DNA from: Algimonas ampicilliniresistens
Lineage (GTDB): Bacteria; Pseudomonadota; Alphaproteobacteria; Caulobacterales; Maricaulaceae
Direction of reading: 5' to 3'
DNA length: 64,000 nt
Assembly: GCF_030159955.1 (NCBI RefSeq)
Contig: NZ_BSNK01000002.1
Coordinates: 62,001 to 126,000 of the forward strand
Part shown: piece after piece, positions 25,495-33,643 of the stretch
Layout: each line of letters begins with the position of its first letter
Position numbering within the stretch: the stretch's first letter is position 1
Program-made: the position numbers and the translations under genes
Notes under the pieces: model-generated
Told to the model about the DNA's origin: nothing
The model's database searches: none
The model's input: only the letters and a program-made list of their open reading frames with translations

Positions 25495-25974
25495 GGCTGA
25501 AAGGATTTCGGCAATGATGGCCTCGACGGGTTGATTAACAGAGACCGCAATCGCATCTTCCTGCGGATCAAGCGCCGCGAACTGGCTCGCTAGTAAGCTT
25601 GGGGAAAAGAAGTGGTTCGACCGGGTGGCCAGCCGTTTAGCGAGCAGAGTTTCAGACCCTTTTAGCCAAATATAAGAAACAGACTTTTCTAATCCTGCGC
25701 CTAGCCAATTCCGAACGGTGGCATTCAGAGCCGAACAGGCAATGATCGAAAGCTGGCTTTCGTTTGCTGAATGGCAGAGCGCTTTTATCCAAGCTTCACG
25801 ATCCTGATTTGTAAGCGCCTGACCCGACGCCATCTTCGAAACATTCTCGGCCGGGTGAAAATCATCGCCTTCGAGAAAAGGCCGACCCAGATGCTCTGCC
25901 AGCATCTTTCCGACCGTGGACTTTCCGCAGCCTGAAACACCCATAATAATGATGTGGCCGTCCAGCATAATCAT
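25480..25974 (-). CDS. gntK: Gluconokinase
   Basis: The protein is about 164 residues, the usual size for GntK/IdnK, and phosphorylates gluconate to 6-phosphogluconate with ATP. The P-loop GVSGCGKST is at 12-20, followed by FLEGDDFHPAENVSKMASG, the substrate-binding signature, then DREAWI and ACSAL. Starts at 25974 or 25968 keep the complete fold; longer versions would overlap the upstream peptidase. It converges with gntP, so the two form a gluconate utilisation module on opposite strands. No edd/eda genes are in the window. Confidence 0.92.
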   Translation of the reverse strand: MIMLDGHIIIMGVSGCGKSTVGKMLAEHLGRPFLEGDDFHPAENVSKMASGQALTNQDREAWIKALCHSANESQLSIIACSALNATVRNWLGAGLEKSVSYIWLKGSETLLAKRLATRSNHFFSPSLLASQFAALDPQEDAIAVSVNQPVEAIIAEILSALDDE

Positions 25975-26030
25975 CTCATAACTTGAACCCGCCGACATGC
26001 CATGCCTTAAGACGATTTGGGGGACAGAGT

Positions 26031-28274
26031 ATGACAACGAAACGAAGTAAGAATACGTCCGTTTTAGTGACACTCGGTTTGGTCGGGATGATCCTGATTT
26101 TCACCTTCAGCCTCTCTTTTGTACGCCCCCCCTCACCGGATCCTGACCACCCATTCGATACCGTACGCGCCGCTGAGACCTTGTCGCGCATTCTCGGTGA
26201 CGAGCGGCCTCACCCCATCGACTCTGATGCCAATGATGCCGTGCGAGAGCGACTGCTTACGGAAATTCGGGCGCTTGGGTTTGATCCGATTGTGAGGGAT
26301 GATTTCCACTGCACCAATCATTTCGGCGGCGTTTGCGGACGAGTCCAAAACGTCATGTTCTGGGCCGTGCCGCCGACGGACACAGTGACACAGGGTGTGG
26401 TTTTGATGAGCCATTATGATTCCGTGCCTGCTGGACCCGGCGCAGGCGATGACGGCGCGGGTGTGGCGGTCGGACTAGAAGTGGCGCGTCTACTTAAGGG
26501 TCGAGACCTGCCCCGGCCTGTGCTGGTCCTGATCACGGACGGCGAAGAAATTGGTCTATTGGGCGCAGAAAGCTTTGTGCAAACGGACCCGCTGGCGACC
26601 CGGATCGGATCGGTCGTCAATGTCGAGGCACGCGGCGTCACCGGTCCCGTCTCCATGTTCCAAACCTCCCGCCCTAATAGTCGCGATATCAGCGCGATCG
26701 CCAAGACCGGGCGAACAGCTATGGCGAACACGTTGAGTTCGGACATTTACGACGCCATGCCCAACGATACGGATCTCTCGCGGTTTTTAGATGACGACGC
26801 CCCGCGCGCGGTCGATGCGACCAATTTTGCTTTCATTCTAGGCGACAGTTTTTACCACACGCCGGGTGACAATCTCGCAAACCTAGACCGGGGTTCACTA
26901 TTCCATTCCGGTATCAATGCGCTGGCCGCGGTCGAAGGCTTTGCTCAGCAAAGTGCTGCTCAGTCGCCAGAAACTCGCCGTCTCTATTTCGACCTCCTGA
27001 CACGCGGCGTTGTCTCTGTTCCCTTCTGGGCCGGGATAGCTGCGATCATTCTGGGCGGAGCGCTGTCTCTAACCGCCCTTATAAAGACTAGCGCATGGCG
27101 TGGTTGGCGCGGATGGGCTGTTCTACCGATCGCCCTCATCGCAGCCGGCCTGGCCTCTGTCGGCCTGTCAATGGGACTGGGACTAATCCGTGAGGCTGGT
27201 GCCTTTGCACCAGCGCATCCATGGGCGTTGCAGGGGGCGCAGGCTGGAATTGCGGTGCTTATCAGCGCGTTGATAGCTATCACCCTCCATGATCACCATA
27301 ACACAGACGACGCTGTCGATCCGGGTCCCGCGCTGAAAAGCTGGGTTTGGCTAGCCGTCCTGGGAGCTATAGGCTTGGTTCTGTTCTCTGGCTCTATTGT
27401 GATCTTTGTGCCTGCCTTGGCGGTGGCAACACTCTGTGCGCTCGCTGCCTTATTCGGGCGTAAAGGTTTAGCCGTTGGACTCAGTGCCGCTGCTGCGGTT
27501 TTGTTCCTGATCACCAACTTACCCTTACCGGGCTTCGCGCTTGCGGCCCTTGGCGCTGACGCGGCACCCTTCGCGGCGCTGTGGGCTATACCCACGGTTA
27601 TCCTCATCGCTACAATCCCGCCTCGAAAAGTATTGGATGTACCGCTGATGGGTGCAGGCGCCTTGGCGCTCATCTTGATCGTTACGGCTGCCTTGGTCCC
27701 GCCCTATAGCGTCGACGCGCCGCGCGGCGTATCGATCCGGCATATCGAATTTGACGCCGGAAATTATGTGCAGCTTTCGGGTCGCACAATGCCGCCGCCC
27801 GCTATGACTGAGGAAGGCGCGTTCACATTCGAAGGTCCCGCAGACGTCACCTTACCCGCTTATAACCGCTCCAGATGGACCCGGTCCACAGCGACGCAGC
27901 CCGACATTGAAGCGAGCTTGGTCGTTCTTGACGACCAAACAGAGAATGATGTGCGGCGATTAAGCTTGAGCGTTAATGCACCTACGGCCGACAGACTTCA
28001 TCTCGCGCCCGCCTCCCGCGAGGCTCTTTGGACTGCGTTGTCGATCAATGGGGTTGAGGTAACACCCAGCCGATGGGGTGTACGCGTAGCCGGACGGAGC
28101 GTCAGGGAAGCTCGGATTGATATTGAGCTACCCGCCAATATGCCGGTCGGACAGATCGCCATCCTACGTTACGGTATCGGGCCTGATCTGGCCGACCTTG
28201 CCGCATCGCGTCCCGACTGGGTTTTACCCCGTCAGGACGGCGATGTTCGGGTCAGGCTTCTAAATCTAGATTGA
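26031..28274 (+). CDS. M28 zinc aminopeptidase with polytopic membrane C-terminus
   Basis: The protein is about 747 residues. After an N-terminal anchor (LVTLGLVGMILIFTFSLSF), an M28 di-zinc aminopeptidase domain shows the ligand set: SHYDS with H128 and D130, GAGDDGAG, DGEEIGLLGAE with the catalytic and ligand glutamates, VEARG, and YHTPGDN. The second half has some eight or more membrane segments and a terminal beta-rich domain, a layout like Fxna/ERMP1-type membrane peptidases. The peptidase domain is expected outside the cytoplasm, trimming peptides. The start at 26031 has GGGGGA upstream. It is divergent from gluconokinase and convergent with the phytase gene. Confidence 0.88.
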   Translation: MTTKRSKNTSVLVTLGLVGMILIFTFSLSFVRPPSPDPDHPFDTVRAAETLSRILGDERPHPIDSDANDAVRERLLTEIRALGFDPIVRDDFHCTNHFGGVCGRVQNVMFWAVPPTDTVTQGVVLMSHYDSVPAGPGAGDDGAGVAVGLEVARLLKGRDLPRPVLVLITDGEEIGLLGAESFVQTDPLATRIGSVVNVEARGVTGPVSMFQTSRPNSRDISAIAKTGRTAMANTLSSDIYDAMPNDTDLSRFLDDDAPRAVDATNFAFILGDSFYHTPGDNLANLDRGSLFHSGINALAAVEGFAQQSAAQSPETRRLYFDLLTRGVVSVPFWAGIAAIILGGALSLTALIKTSAWRGWRGWAVLPIALIAAGLASVGLSMGLGLIREAGAFAPAHPWALQGAQAGIAVLISALIAITLHDHHNTDDAVDPGPALKSWVWLAVLGAIGLVLFSGSIVIFVPALAVATLCALAALFGRKGLAVGLSAAAAVLFLITNLPLPGFALAALGADAAPFAALWAIPTVILIATIPPRKVLDVPLMGAGALALILIVTAALVPPYSVDAPRGVSIRHIEFDAGNYVQLSGRTMPPPAMTEEGAFTFEGPADVTLPAYNRSRWTRSTATQPDIEASLVVLDDQTENDVRRLSLSVNAPTADRLHLAPASREALWTALSINGVEVTPSRWGVRVAGRSVREARIDIELPANMPVGQIAILRYGIGPDLADLAASRPDWVLPRQDGDVRVRLLNLD

Positions 28275-28284
28275 GCGCTCAGCC

Positions 28285-29340
28285 TCAGCGGCTTTGTAAT
28301 GCCGCTTCAATCTCGCGCCAGTCGATGATTTTAAGGTTCTGTTTCTTCTGCGGCTCTGAGATGGAGGTCTCGTCCATATCGTCCTGGACCACCATGAACC
28401 CTTTGGGGAAACGCGCGGTCGGCGTTGAGGTCACAGCGATGCCGTCCGTCGTCGACACGCCGTCAACAATTCCGTCAACCAGCGTGAATCGACCCGCGAA
28501 ACTATGGTCGGGCAAATTGAAAGCGGCGAAGCTATTATTGCCTTGTGAGGAGACCAGCACATAGCCGCTATTCGCGCCATCCTCATAGACGGTCACACCC
28601 TCTAGGTCGGCCTTCATGCCGTAATCTTTGGCCGTTGCGATGACGATCTGTCCGTCTTTGCCAGATGGGGACGCCGGGTAGCGGTAAAGTCCCCCCCCTT
28701 CTTCAGCGATGTAAAGCATGCCCGTACGATCATCGAAGGCGCAGCCCTCGGTCTTGGTCCCAGTCGAGAATGTGCGAACCTTGCGGGCGCTGAGCGTGCC
28801 GTCATCTTCTGAGATCACATGCTGCTCATAAATCCCAGCCTTCGTCGTCAGACCGACATGATAAGTCTTATTGACCGAAAGACCGAGGCAGATGCCATAG
28901 GGCGACAGCGTTCCGGTTGAAATCGTAGGCGTTTCAGGACGCGTGAAGCTGTCCGTCGCCGGATTATATAGCAGCATCGCAATTTCGTTGGTTTCGTCAT
29001 TACTAGCAACCAGCAGGACGTGATCCACCCCGCGATAGGAGAAGCCTTCGCGTAGGTCGACATTGTTGAGCGTGCCAATGGGCATGAACTCGCGCAATTC
29101 GCCCTCAAGGCTATAGATATAGAGCCCGGCCTGTTTGTCCGTCGCGGCGATAAAGCCGTTACCATCCGCGCCGATATAAATAGCCGGATCGTCGGCACTA
29201 TCGCCAATGCTGGCCATAACAGGCGTTTCAAACGCGGCCGTTACTGGGACGGCCTCAAAGGCAGGATCGAGGGTCGTCGCGCAGGCAGTGAGCAATGCGG
29301 CGCTACCTAATAGTGCGACAAGAGTAGAGTTGCGGATCAT
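28285..29340 (-). CDS. Beta-propeller phytase, lipoprotein
   Basis: The 351-residue protein has a lipoprotein signal with lipobox LLTAC (cysteine 20). The propeller shows the phytase signatures DSADDPAIYI, ATDKQAGLYIYSLEG and NVDLREGF, plus TEGCAFDD, IAEEGGGLYRY and DLEGVTVYEDG, which supply calcium and phosphate ligands. It would strip phosphates from phytate at the cell surface or in the periplasm. The gene follows a TonB receptor gene by 9 bp on the same strand, a pairing known in alphaproteobacteria. Confidence 0.92.
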   Translation of the reverse strand: MIRNSTLVALLGSAALLTACATTLDPAFEAVPVTAAFETPVMASIGDSADDPAIYIGADGNGFIAATDKQAGLYIYSLEGELREFMPIGTLNNVDLREGFSYRGVDHVLLVASNDETNEIAMLLYNPATDSFTRPETPTISTGTLSPYGICLGLSVNKTYHVGLTTKAGIYEQHVISEDDGTLSARKVRTFSTGTKTEGCAFDDRTGMLYIAEEGGGLYRYPASPSGKDGQIVIATAKDYGMKADLEGVTVYEDGANSGYVLVSSQGNNSFAAFNLPDHSFAGRFTLVDGIVDGVSTTDGIAVTSTPTARFPKGFMVVQDDMDETSISEPQKKQNLKIIDWREIEAALQSR

Positions 29341-29349
29341 GATCAGCTC

Positions 29350-32151
29350 CTAATAAGTAAAGCGGGCACCGAAGACGACTGTCCGGCCGAATTCGTCATA
29401 TTGTGAGAGACGAGACTCGTCGCCGAAATAGTAATATTCCGGTGCGTCCGTCAGGTTCCGTCCTTCGAGATAAAGCTGCAACTGACGGCTCACCCGGTAT
29501 TTAGCTGACGCTTCCACGCGGAACCGATCATCCGTATAACGGTCAAGCTCGGCTTCTTGTAACTCGTCAAGGAAGTCACCGCGATAATTGCCTGATACGC
29601 GCAGGTCCCATGGCCCTTTGTCGTAAGCCAGCGCGATGTTCCAGACGGCGCTGGACTGTTTCAGGAACGGGACATCGCGTCCGTCTGGCAAGGTCGCTTC
29701 GCTATCTGACAAGGTCAGATTGGTCGAAAAGATGAATCCGTCCAGCGCGTCCGACAGATCGCCGACATTCTGAATATAGTTGACTTCCATACCGTAAATC
29801 TTGCTTGAGCCGACATTGATGAAGGTGTTGACGTCGGTGATCCCAGCCAGCGTCGCAGCAGGCAGGAAACTTAGGTCAATGTCAGTAGGCAAGTCGGCAA
29901 TATCGAATTCCGCCGGGAAGATGGCATTATCAATCGATTTATAGAACGCACCGATTGAAAAGACGGATAGGTTGGTCGGATAAAATTCCAAACCAATGTC
30001 GAAATTGTCCGCATCATAAGGCTGAAGGTTTGGATTACCGAGTTCGATTTCGTCCCGGTCATCATTGAGCAGAGCTGTCGGCGCCATGTCGCCAAAGGCT
30101 GGGCGGACAACGGCGGCGTAATAGGCGGCACGTCCGATCACACGATCATTGAAATCATAGCGGAAGTTTACGGATGGCAATACATCCGTATAATCCTGTG
30201 AGACTTCACGTGGTGTGGCCGTCAGGGTTGCTTCATCAAAAAGATTGCCGAGCAAATCGACATTCGTCTGTTCGACCCGGGCGCCTGCGACCACTGTCGC
30301 CTGCCCCAATGTGAACGTCCCCATGCCATAACCCGCAAGAATACGCTCATCGATGCGGTAATCACCGACACTGGATTCCAGCAATGTATCGTCGAGCACC
30401 AATTCATCTTCGGTAAACGCGCCGCGCAAAGCCGATGTCAGGTTTGCATCCGGCCAACGGAACATGCGGTTACTCAGACGCCAATCCGTAACTTCAGCGT
30501 CTGAGCGGATAAAGTCAGCGAGATTAACATCGTCACGTTCGTAGAAAACGATATTCTGATCCCGTGTCTTCTTGCGGTCGCGATATTTCGCACCTGCTTT
30601 CCAGACGACTGGCGTATCGCCAAGCTGGCCGTCATAGGCGACATTGAACTGCGCGCCATATTCCGTGTCTTTATTGATCGTAAATTCCCGCTCGAACACA
30701 TCGAGCTCATAGTTAGACGGGGTCAGCAGGAAGGGCAGCGCCTGACCGGAGACGATAGGCTGCTGCGGATCATCATAGGTCAGCGTGATAGAGCCGACAT
30801 TGCTATCTCTTTGTTCCGGCGTAGACCGGAATTTGATGTCGTGATTGTCGGCGTCATCCTCTTCAGCATAGGCGTAGGAGGCTTGGTAATCGACCGTCCA
30901 AGCACCGGCAAAGCTTTCGCCGCCAACCGAGTAGGTCTGGATGTTACGAATTTCCTTGCGTAACTTTCCTTCGGCATCGACTTCGCCGCGCCGGATCGTG
31001 GTGCTGTCCGGCGTGACACCAATGATCTCTTCGTCAAATTCACGAAATTCGAACTTGTTGCGGATTTCATCTTCGACGTATCGGTTATAGAGGGTACGCA
31101 GATAAAGTTCGGTATTGTCAGACACACGCCAGTCAAAGTTTGCAACCAGACCGATCCGCTCTCGGGTCAGGTCATACCAACGCTGCTCATAATCATCAGC
31201 AACAAAGAAGTTGCCGTTGGCGTCGCGATCCCATTCGCCGATTTCGTTATTATGCGATTCAATCGCCAGGTCTTGATAGGTGACTGATACCGCCGCGCCG
31301 AACGTATCGGCCCATGTATTGGAATAGGTGACAGAGCCCTTGGGCGACACTTGGTCCGTGATCTCATTATAAGCGCCTTCGACTTTGGCGCGGAAGAACT
31401 GGTTCTTCCGGTCAAAGGCCGACAGCGTTTTTAGGTTGATGACGCCGCCAATGCTGTCTGCATCGACGTCCGGCGTCAGGGATTTCTGCACTTCGATCCC
31501 ATCCAACAAATCAGACGGCACACCGTCCAGCAATACGCCGCGACGGCCTTCTGGCGACGGGGTCCGCACACCGTTGATCGAAGACGAAATCAGGTCCGTA
31601 TTGATACCCCGAATCGAGACATATCGCCCTTCGCCCTGATCGGTCTCAACCGAAAGGCCAACGGCGCGCGACAGTGATTCCGCAACGGTCGTGTCTGGGA
31701 AGTTACCCAACCCATCAGAGTCGATGACCGTGATGAGGGCGTCTGAAACCCGCTGTTGATTCAAAGCGCTTGCTTGCGCGGCCTTTGTCCCGACAACGAT
31801 GATATTATCTTCATAGGCAACGTCGTCGCCTAAAATGAAATCAAGGTCCGCCCCAGCTTCTGGGATCACTATGGTCTGCGTGACTGACGGCGCACCGATA
31901 TACTCTACCGTCACCGTGTATGTGCCGGGCTCAAGATTGATCAGCCGATACTGCCCAAACCGATTGGTGGCGGTTGTCTGACCCGTTTCATCGATGCGGA
32001 TAATGGCACCCTCAAACGGCGCCTGACCTGTGGCGTCAGTCACCTGACCTGTCAGCATATTAGCTGCAGCTAGATGTGGGAGTCCGGCGCAGAGAACTGC
32101 AACAGACGCGGAAACGAGCCAGTTTGGCGCGAAAACGGATTTGCGAGACAC
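29350..32151 (-). CDS. TonB-dependent receptor with N-terminal carboxypeptidase-regulatory-like domain (phytase-linked)
   Basis: This is a 933-residue receptor. After the signal peptide (to about 30) comes a carboxypeptidase-regulatory-like beta-sandwich (about 33-110: TGQVTDATGQAPFEGAIIRI ... FGQYRLINLEPGTYTVTVEY), then a TonB box DNIIVVGTK (115-123), a plug and a barrel ending VVFGARFTY. This is the architecture of receptors for large or polymeric nutrients. Coupling to phytase suggests uptake of phytate, inositol phosphates or their metal complexes. The start is GTG at 32151 with GAGGTGA upstream. A partial Pho-box-like sequence lies further upstream. Confidence 0.9.
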   Translation of the reverse strand: MSRKSVFAPNWLVSASVAVLCAGLPHLAAANMLTGQVTDATGQAPFEGAIIRIDETGQTTATNRFGQYRLINLEPGTYTVTVEYIGAPSVTQTIVIPEAGADLDFILGDDVAYEDNIIVVGTKAAQASALNQQRVSDALITVIDSDGLGNFPDTTVAESLSRAVGLSVETDQGEGRYVSIRGINTDLISSSINGVRTPSPEGRRGVLLDGVPSDLLDGIEVQKSLTPDVDADSIGGVINLKTLSAFDRKNQFFRAKVEGAYNEITDQVSPKGSVTYSNTWADTFGAAVSVTYQDLAIESHNNEIGEWDRDANGNFFVADDYEQRWYDLTRERIGLVANFDWRVSDNTELYLRTLYNRYVEDEIRNKFEFREFDEEIIGVTPDSTTIRRGEVDAEGKLRKEIRNIQTYSVGGESFAGAWTVDYQASYAYAEEDDADNHDIKFRSTPEQRDSNVGSITLTYDDPQQPIVSGQALPFLLTPSNYELDVFEREFTINKDTEYGAQFNVAYDGQLGDTPVVWKAGAKYRDRKKTRDQNIVFYERDDVNLADFIRSDAEVTDWRLSNRMFRWPDANLTSALRGAFTEDELVLDDTLLESSVGDYRIDERILAGYGMGTFTLGQATVVAGARVEQTNVDLLGNLFDEATLTATPREVSQDYTDVLPSVNFRYDFNDRVIGRAAYYAAVVRPAFGDMAPTALLNDDRDEIELGNPNLQPYDADNFDIGLEFYPTNLSVFSIGAFYKSIDNAIFPAEFDIADLPTDIDLSFLPAATLAGITDVNTFINVGSSKIYGMEVNYIQNVGDLSDALDGFIFSTNLTLSDSEATLPDGRDVPFLKQSSAVWNIALAYDKGPWDLRVSGNYRGDFLDELQEAELDRYTDDRFRVEASAKYRVSRQLQLYLEGRNLTDAPEYYYFGDESRLSQYDEFGRTVVFGARFTY

Positions 32152-32239
32152 GAGTCACCTCTTCGAAGATTTCGAAGCGCCCCTGCGACCGAGATGTTTC
32201 AAACAGATGACGGTCAGATTGCAGTGTCGTGACGTTACT

Positions 32240-32257
32240 ATGGAGACTTTGTGACAG
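32240..32257 (-). promoter_or_regulatory. Partial Pho-box-like site upstream of the phytase operon
   Basis: On the minus strand the 18 bases read CTGTCACAAAGTCTCCAT, matching 12 of 18 positions of the PhoB box (two CTGTCAT halves around an A/T spacer). The first half is nearly perfect and the second is poor. It lies about 90 bp upstream of the receptor start, so phosphate control is plausible but unproven. Confidence 0.35.
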
Positions 32258-32341
32258 TCCCTGGCCATAGCTTGCCAGCATAGGGGAGTGACTTCGCCTC
32301 CAAGCCTTAAGAGGTAGCCAGCAGGTCAGGGTAAGATCGCC

Positions 32342-33514
32342 TTACCCAGCAAATTTTACGATCCGGTTTTCGACATTCTCTTTCAGGTTCTCGTAAAACA
32401 GCGACCAGTCATAGCTGTGATACATGTGGGTTTTCTGATCCATGCCGACAGAAAACGGGCCTTCGGTTTGGCCTTCGACAAACAAGGTCCCGTTCGCATC
32501 ACAGTGCGCCCCCGTTAGCGCCGGAACTGAGTCTGGCAATGCGTCAAAGGTGATGCCGTCATTTCGATCGCGTAAAAGGCTTATGAGGGAAAATACGGAG
32601 TCCGTTGTCAGAGCCCCTTTATTGGCGTCCGCTGAGACCGTCTCTGTGTTCGCTTCCCAACTCAGAGGGTTGACGCAGAGCGTTGTCTGCGGAGACACCC
32701 ATTCCCAGCCTGACGCATACCAGTAGGGAATCTGCCCGCTCAGATCCCGACCCGGACCCAAATCGCCATAACTATCATAGGTCACGAGACAGCCTGTTTG
32801 GTCAGCCGTCTGGCACAGACCCGTCGGCCCTAGACCCCGCGTCAACTTGTCAGCAGGCACCCAATAACCAATCGGGTAAGCTGCGATCATATGATCCTGC
32901 AAGTCCGTACCTTGGATACGAGTCTCGATCAGCCGGATGGCATGTAAAGAGCCTTGGCTGTGTCCGGCAATAATAAACGGTCGGTCAGCATGTCGTTGCG
33001 ACAAAAATTCATCGAACGCCGCATCCACATCAAAGAATGCGAGATCGAGCGCGGCAAAGCTCGCTGGGGATCCATGGCGAATGAATGAACCGATATGAGC
33101 CTGTCGATAATGCGGCGAATAAACATCGCAACAATCCCGAAAGACGCTGCCATGCACGGCAAGAATAGGCTCCAATAGCTGCCCCGCGAAATTACTATCA
33201 TCCGCAATCGCATTCCATTCACCCGGCCCGAAATAGGTTGTTGGGTGAACGTAAAAAACATCAACGGGATGGGCGGCGTCTTCGGGCGGTGTCTCATTCG
33301 CCTTATGAAGATCGGTTGGGTCGGATGTATCGGGGTGCGCAGCCCAACTGTCCAACGACGTATAATCTAGTCGCGCGGGCGTTTTCTCTGCCGAGAATGC
33401 TTTAGGTGCGCCGAGATAGGCCGTCGCCAAACTTTCTCCGAAAAACGCCAAGATAGCGACAAAAGCAACAAGCCCGCCAAACACGATGGCAATCCATTTG
33501 ATGATGGTTTTCAC
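32342..33514 (-). CDS. DUF3089 alpha/beta hydrolase, membrane-anchored
   Basis: The 390-residue protein has an N-terminal signal anchor (IAIVFGGLVAFVAILAFFG). The DUF3089 family pattern is clear: DVFYVHPTTYFGPGEWNA, VYSPHYRQAHIGSF, FIIAGHSQGSLHAIRLI with the nucleophile serine in GHSQGS, and HMYHSYDWSLFYENLKENV near the end, supplying the catalytic histidine. It is probably a periplasmic esterase or lipase-like enzyme; the substrate is not known. It is divergent from the S9 peptidase gene with a shared 129-bp promoter region. Confidence 0.85.
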   Translation of the reverse strand: MKTIIKWIAIVFGGLVAFVAILAFFGESLATAYLGAPKAFSAEKTPARLDYTSLDSWAAHPDTSDPTDLHKANETPPEDAAHPVDVFYVHPTTYFGPGEWNAIADDSNFAGQLLEPILAVHGSVFRDCCDVYSPHYRQAHIGSFIRHGSPASFAALDLAFFDVDAAFDEFLSQRHADRPFIIAGHSQGSLHAIRLIETRIQGTDLQDHMIAAYPIGYWVPADKLTRGLGPTGLCQTADQTGCLVTYDSYGDLGPGRDLSGQIPYWYASGWEWVSPQTTLCVNPLSWEANTETVSADANKGALTTDSVFSLISLLRDRNDGITFDALPDSVPALTGAHCDANGTLFVEGQTEGPFSVGMDQKTHMYHSYDWSLFYENLKENVENRIVKFAG

Positions 33515-33643
33515 TGAAAGACCCTTTGTCGTTGCGCACAGTTTCAGGACGCTAGTCTTGCTACACCTTCCGTCAATAGCGACCGAGAGGTTGTTCAGGG
33601 TTTATGGGTTTGATTGACAAGCCTTACAAAACTCGTAGAAAAA

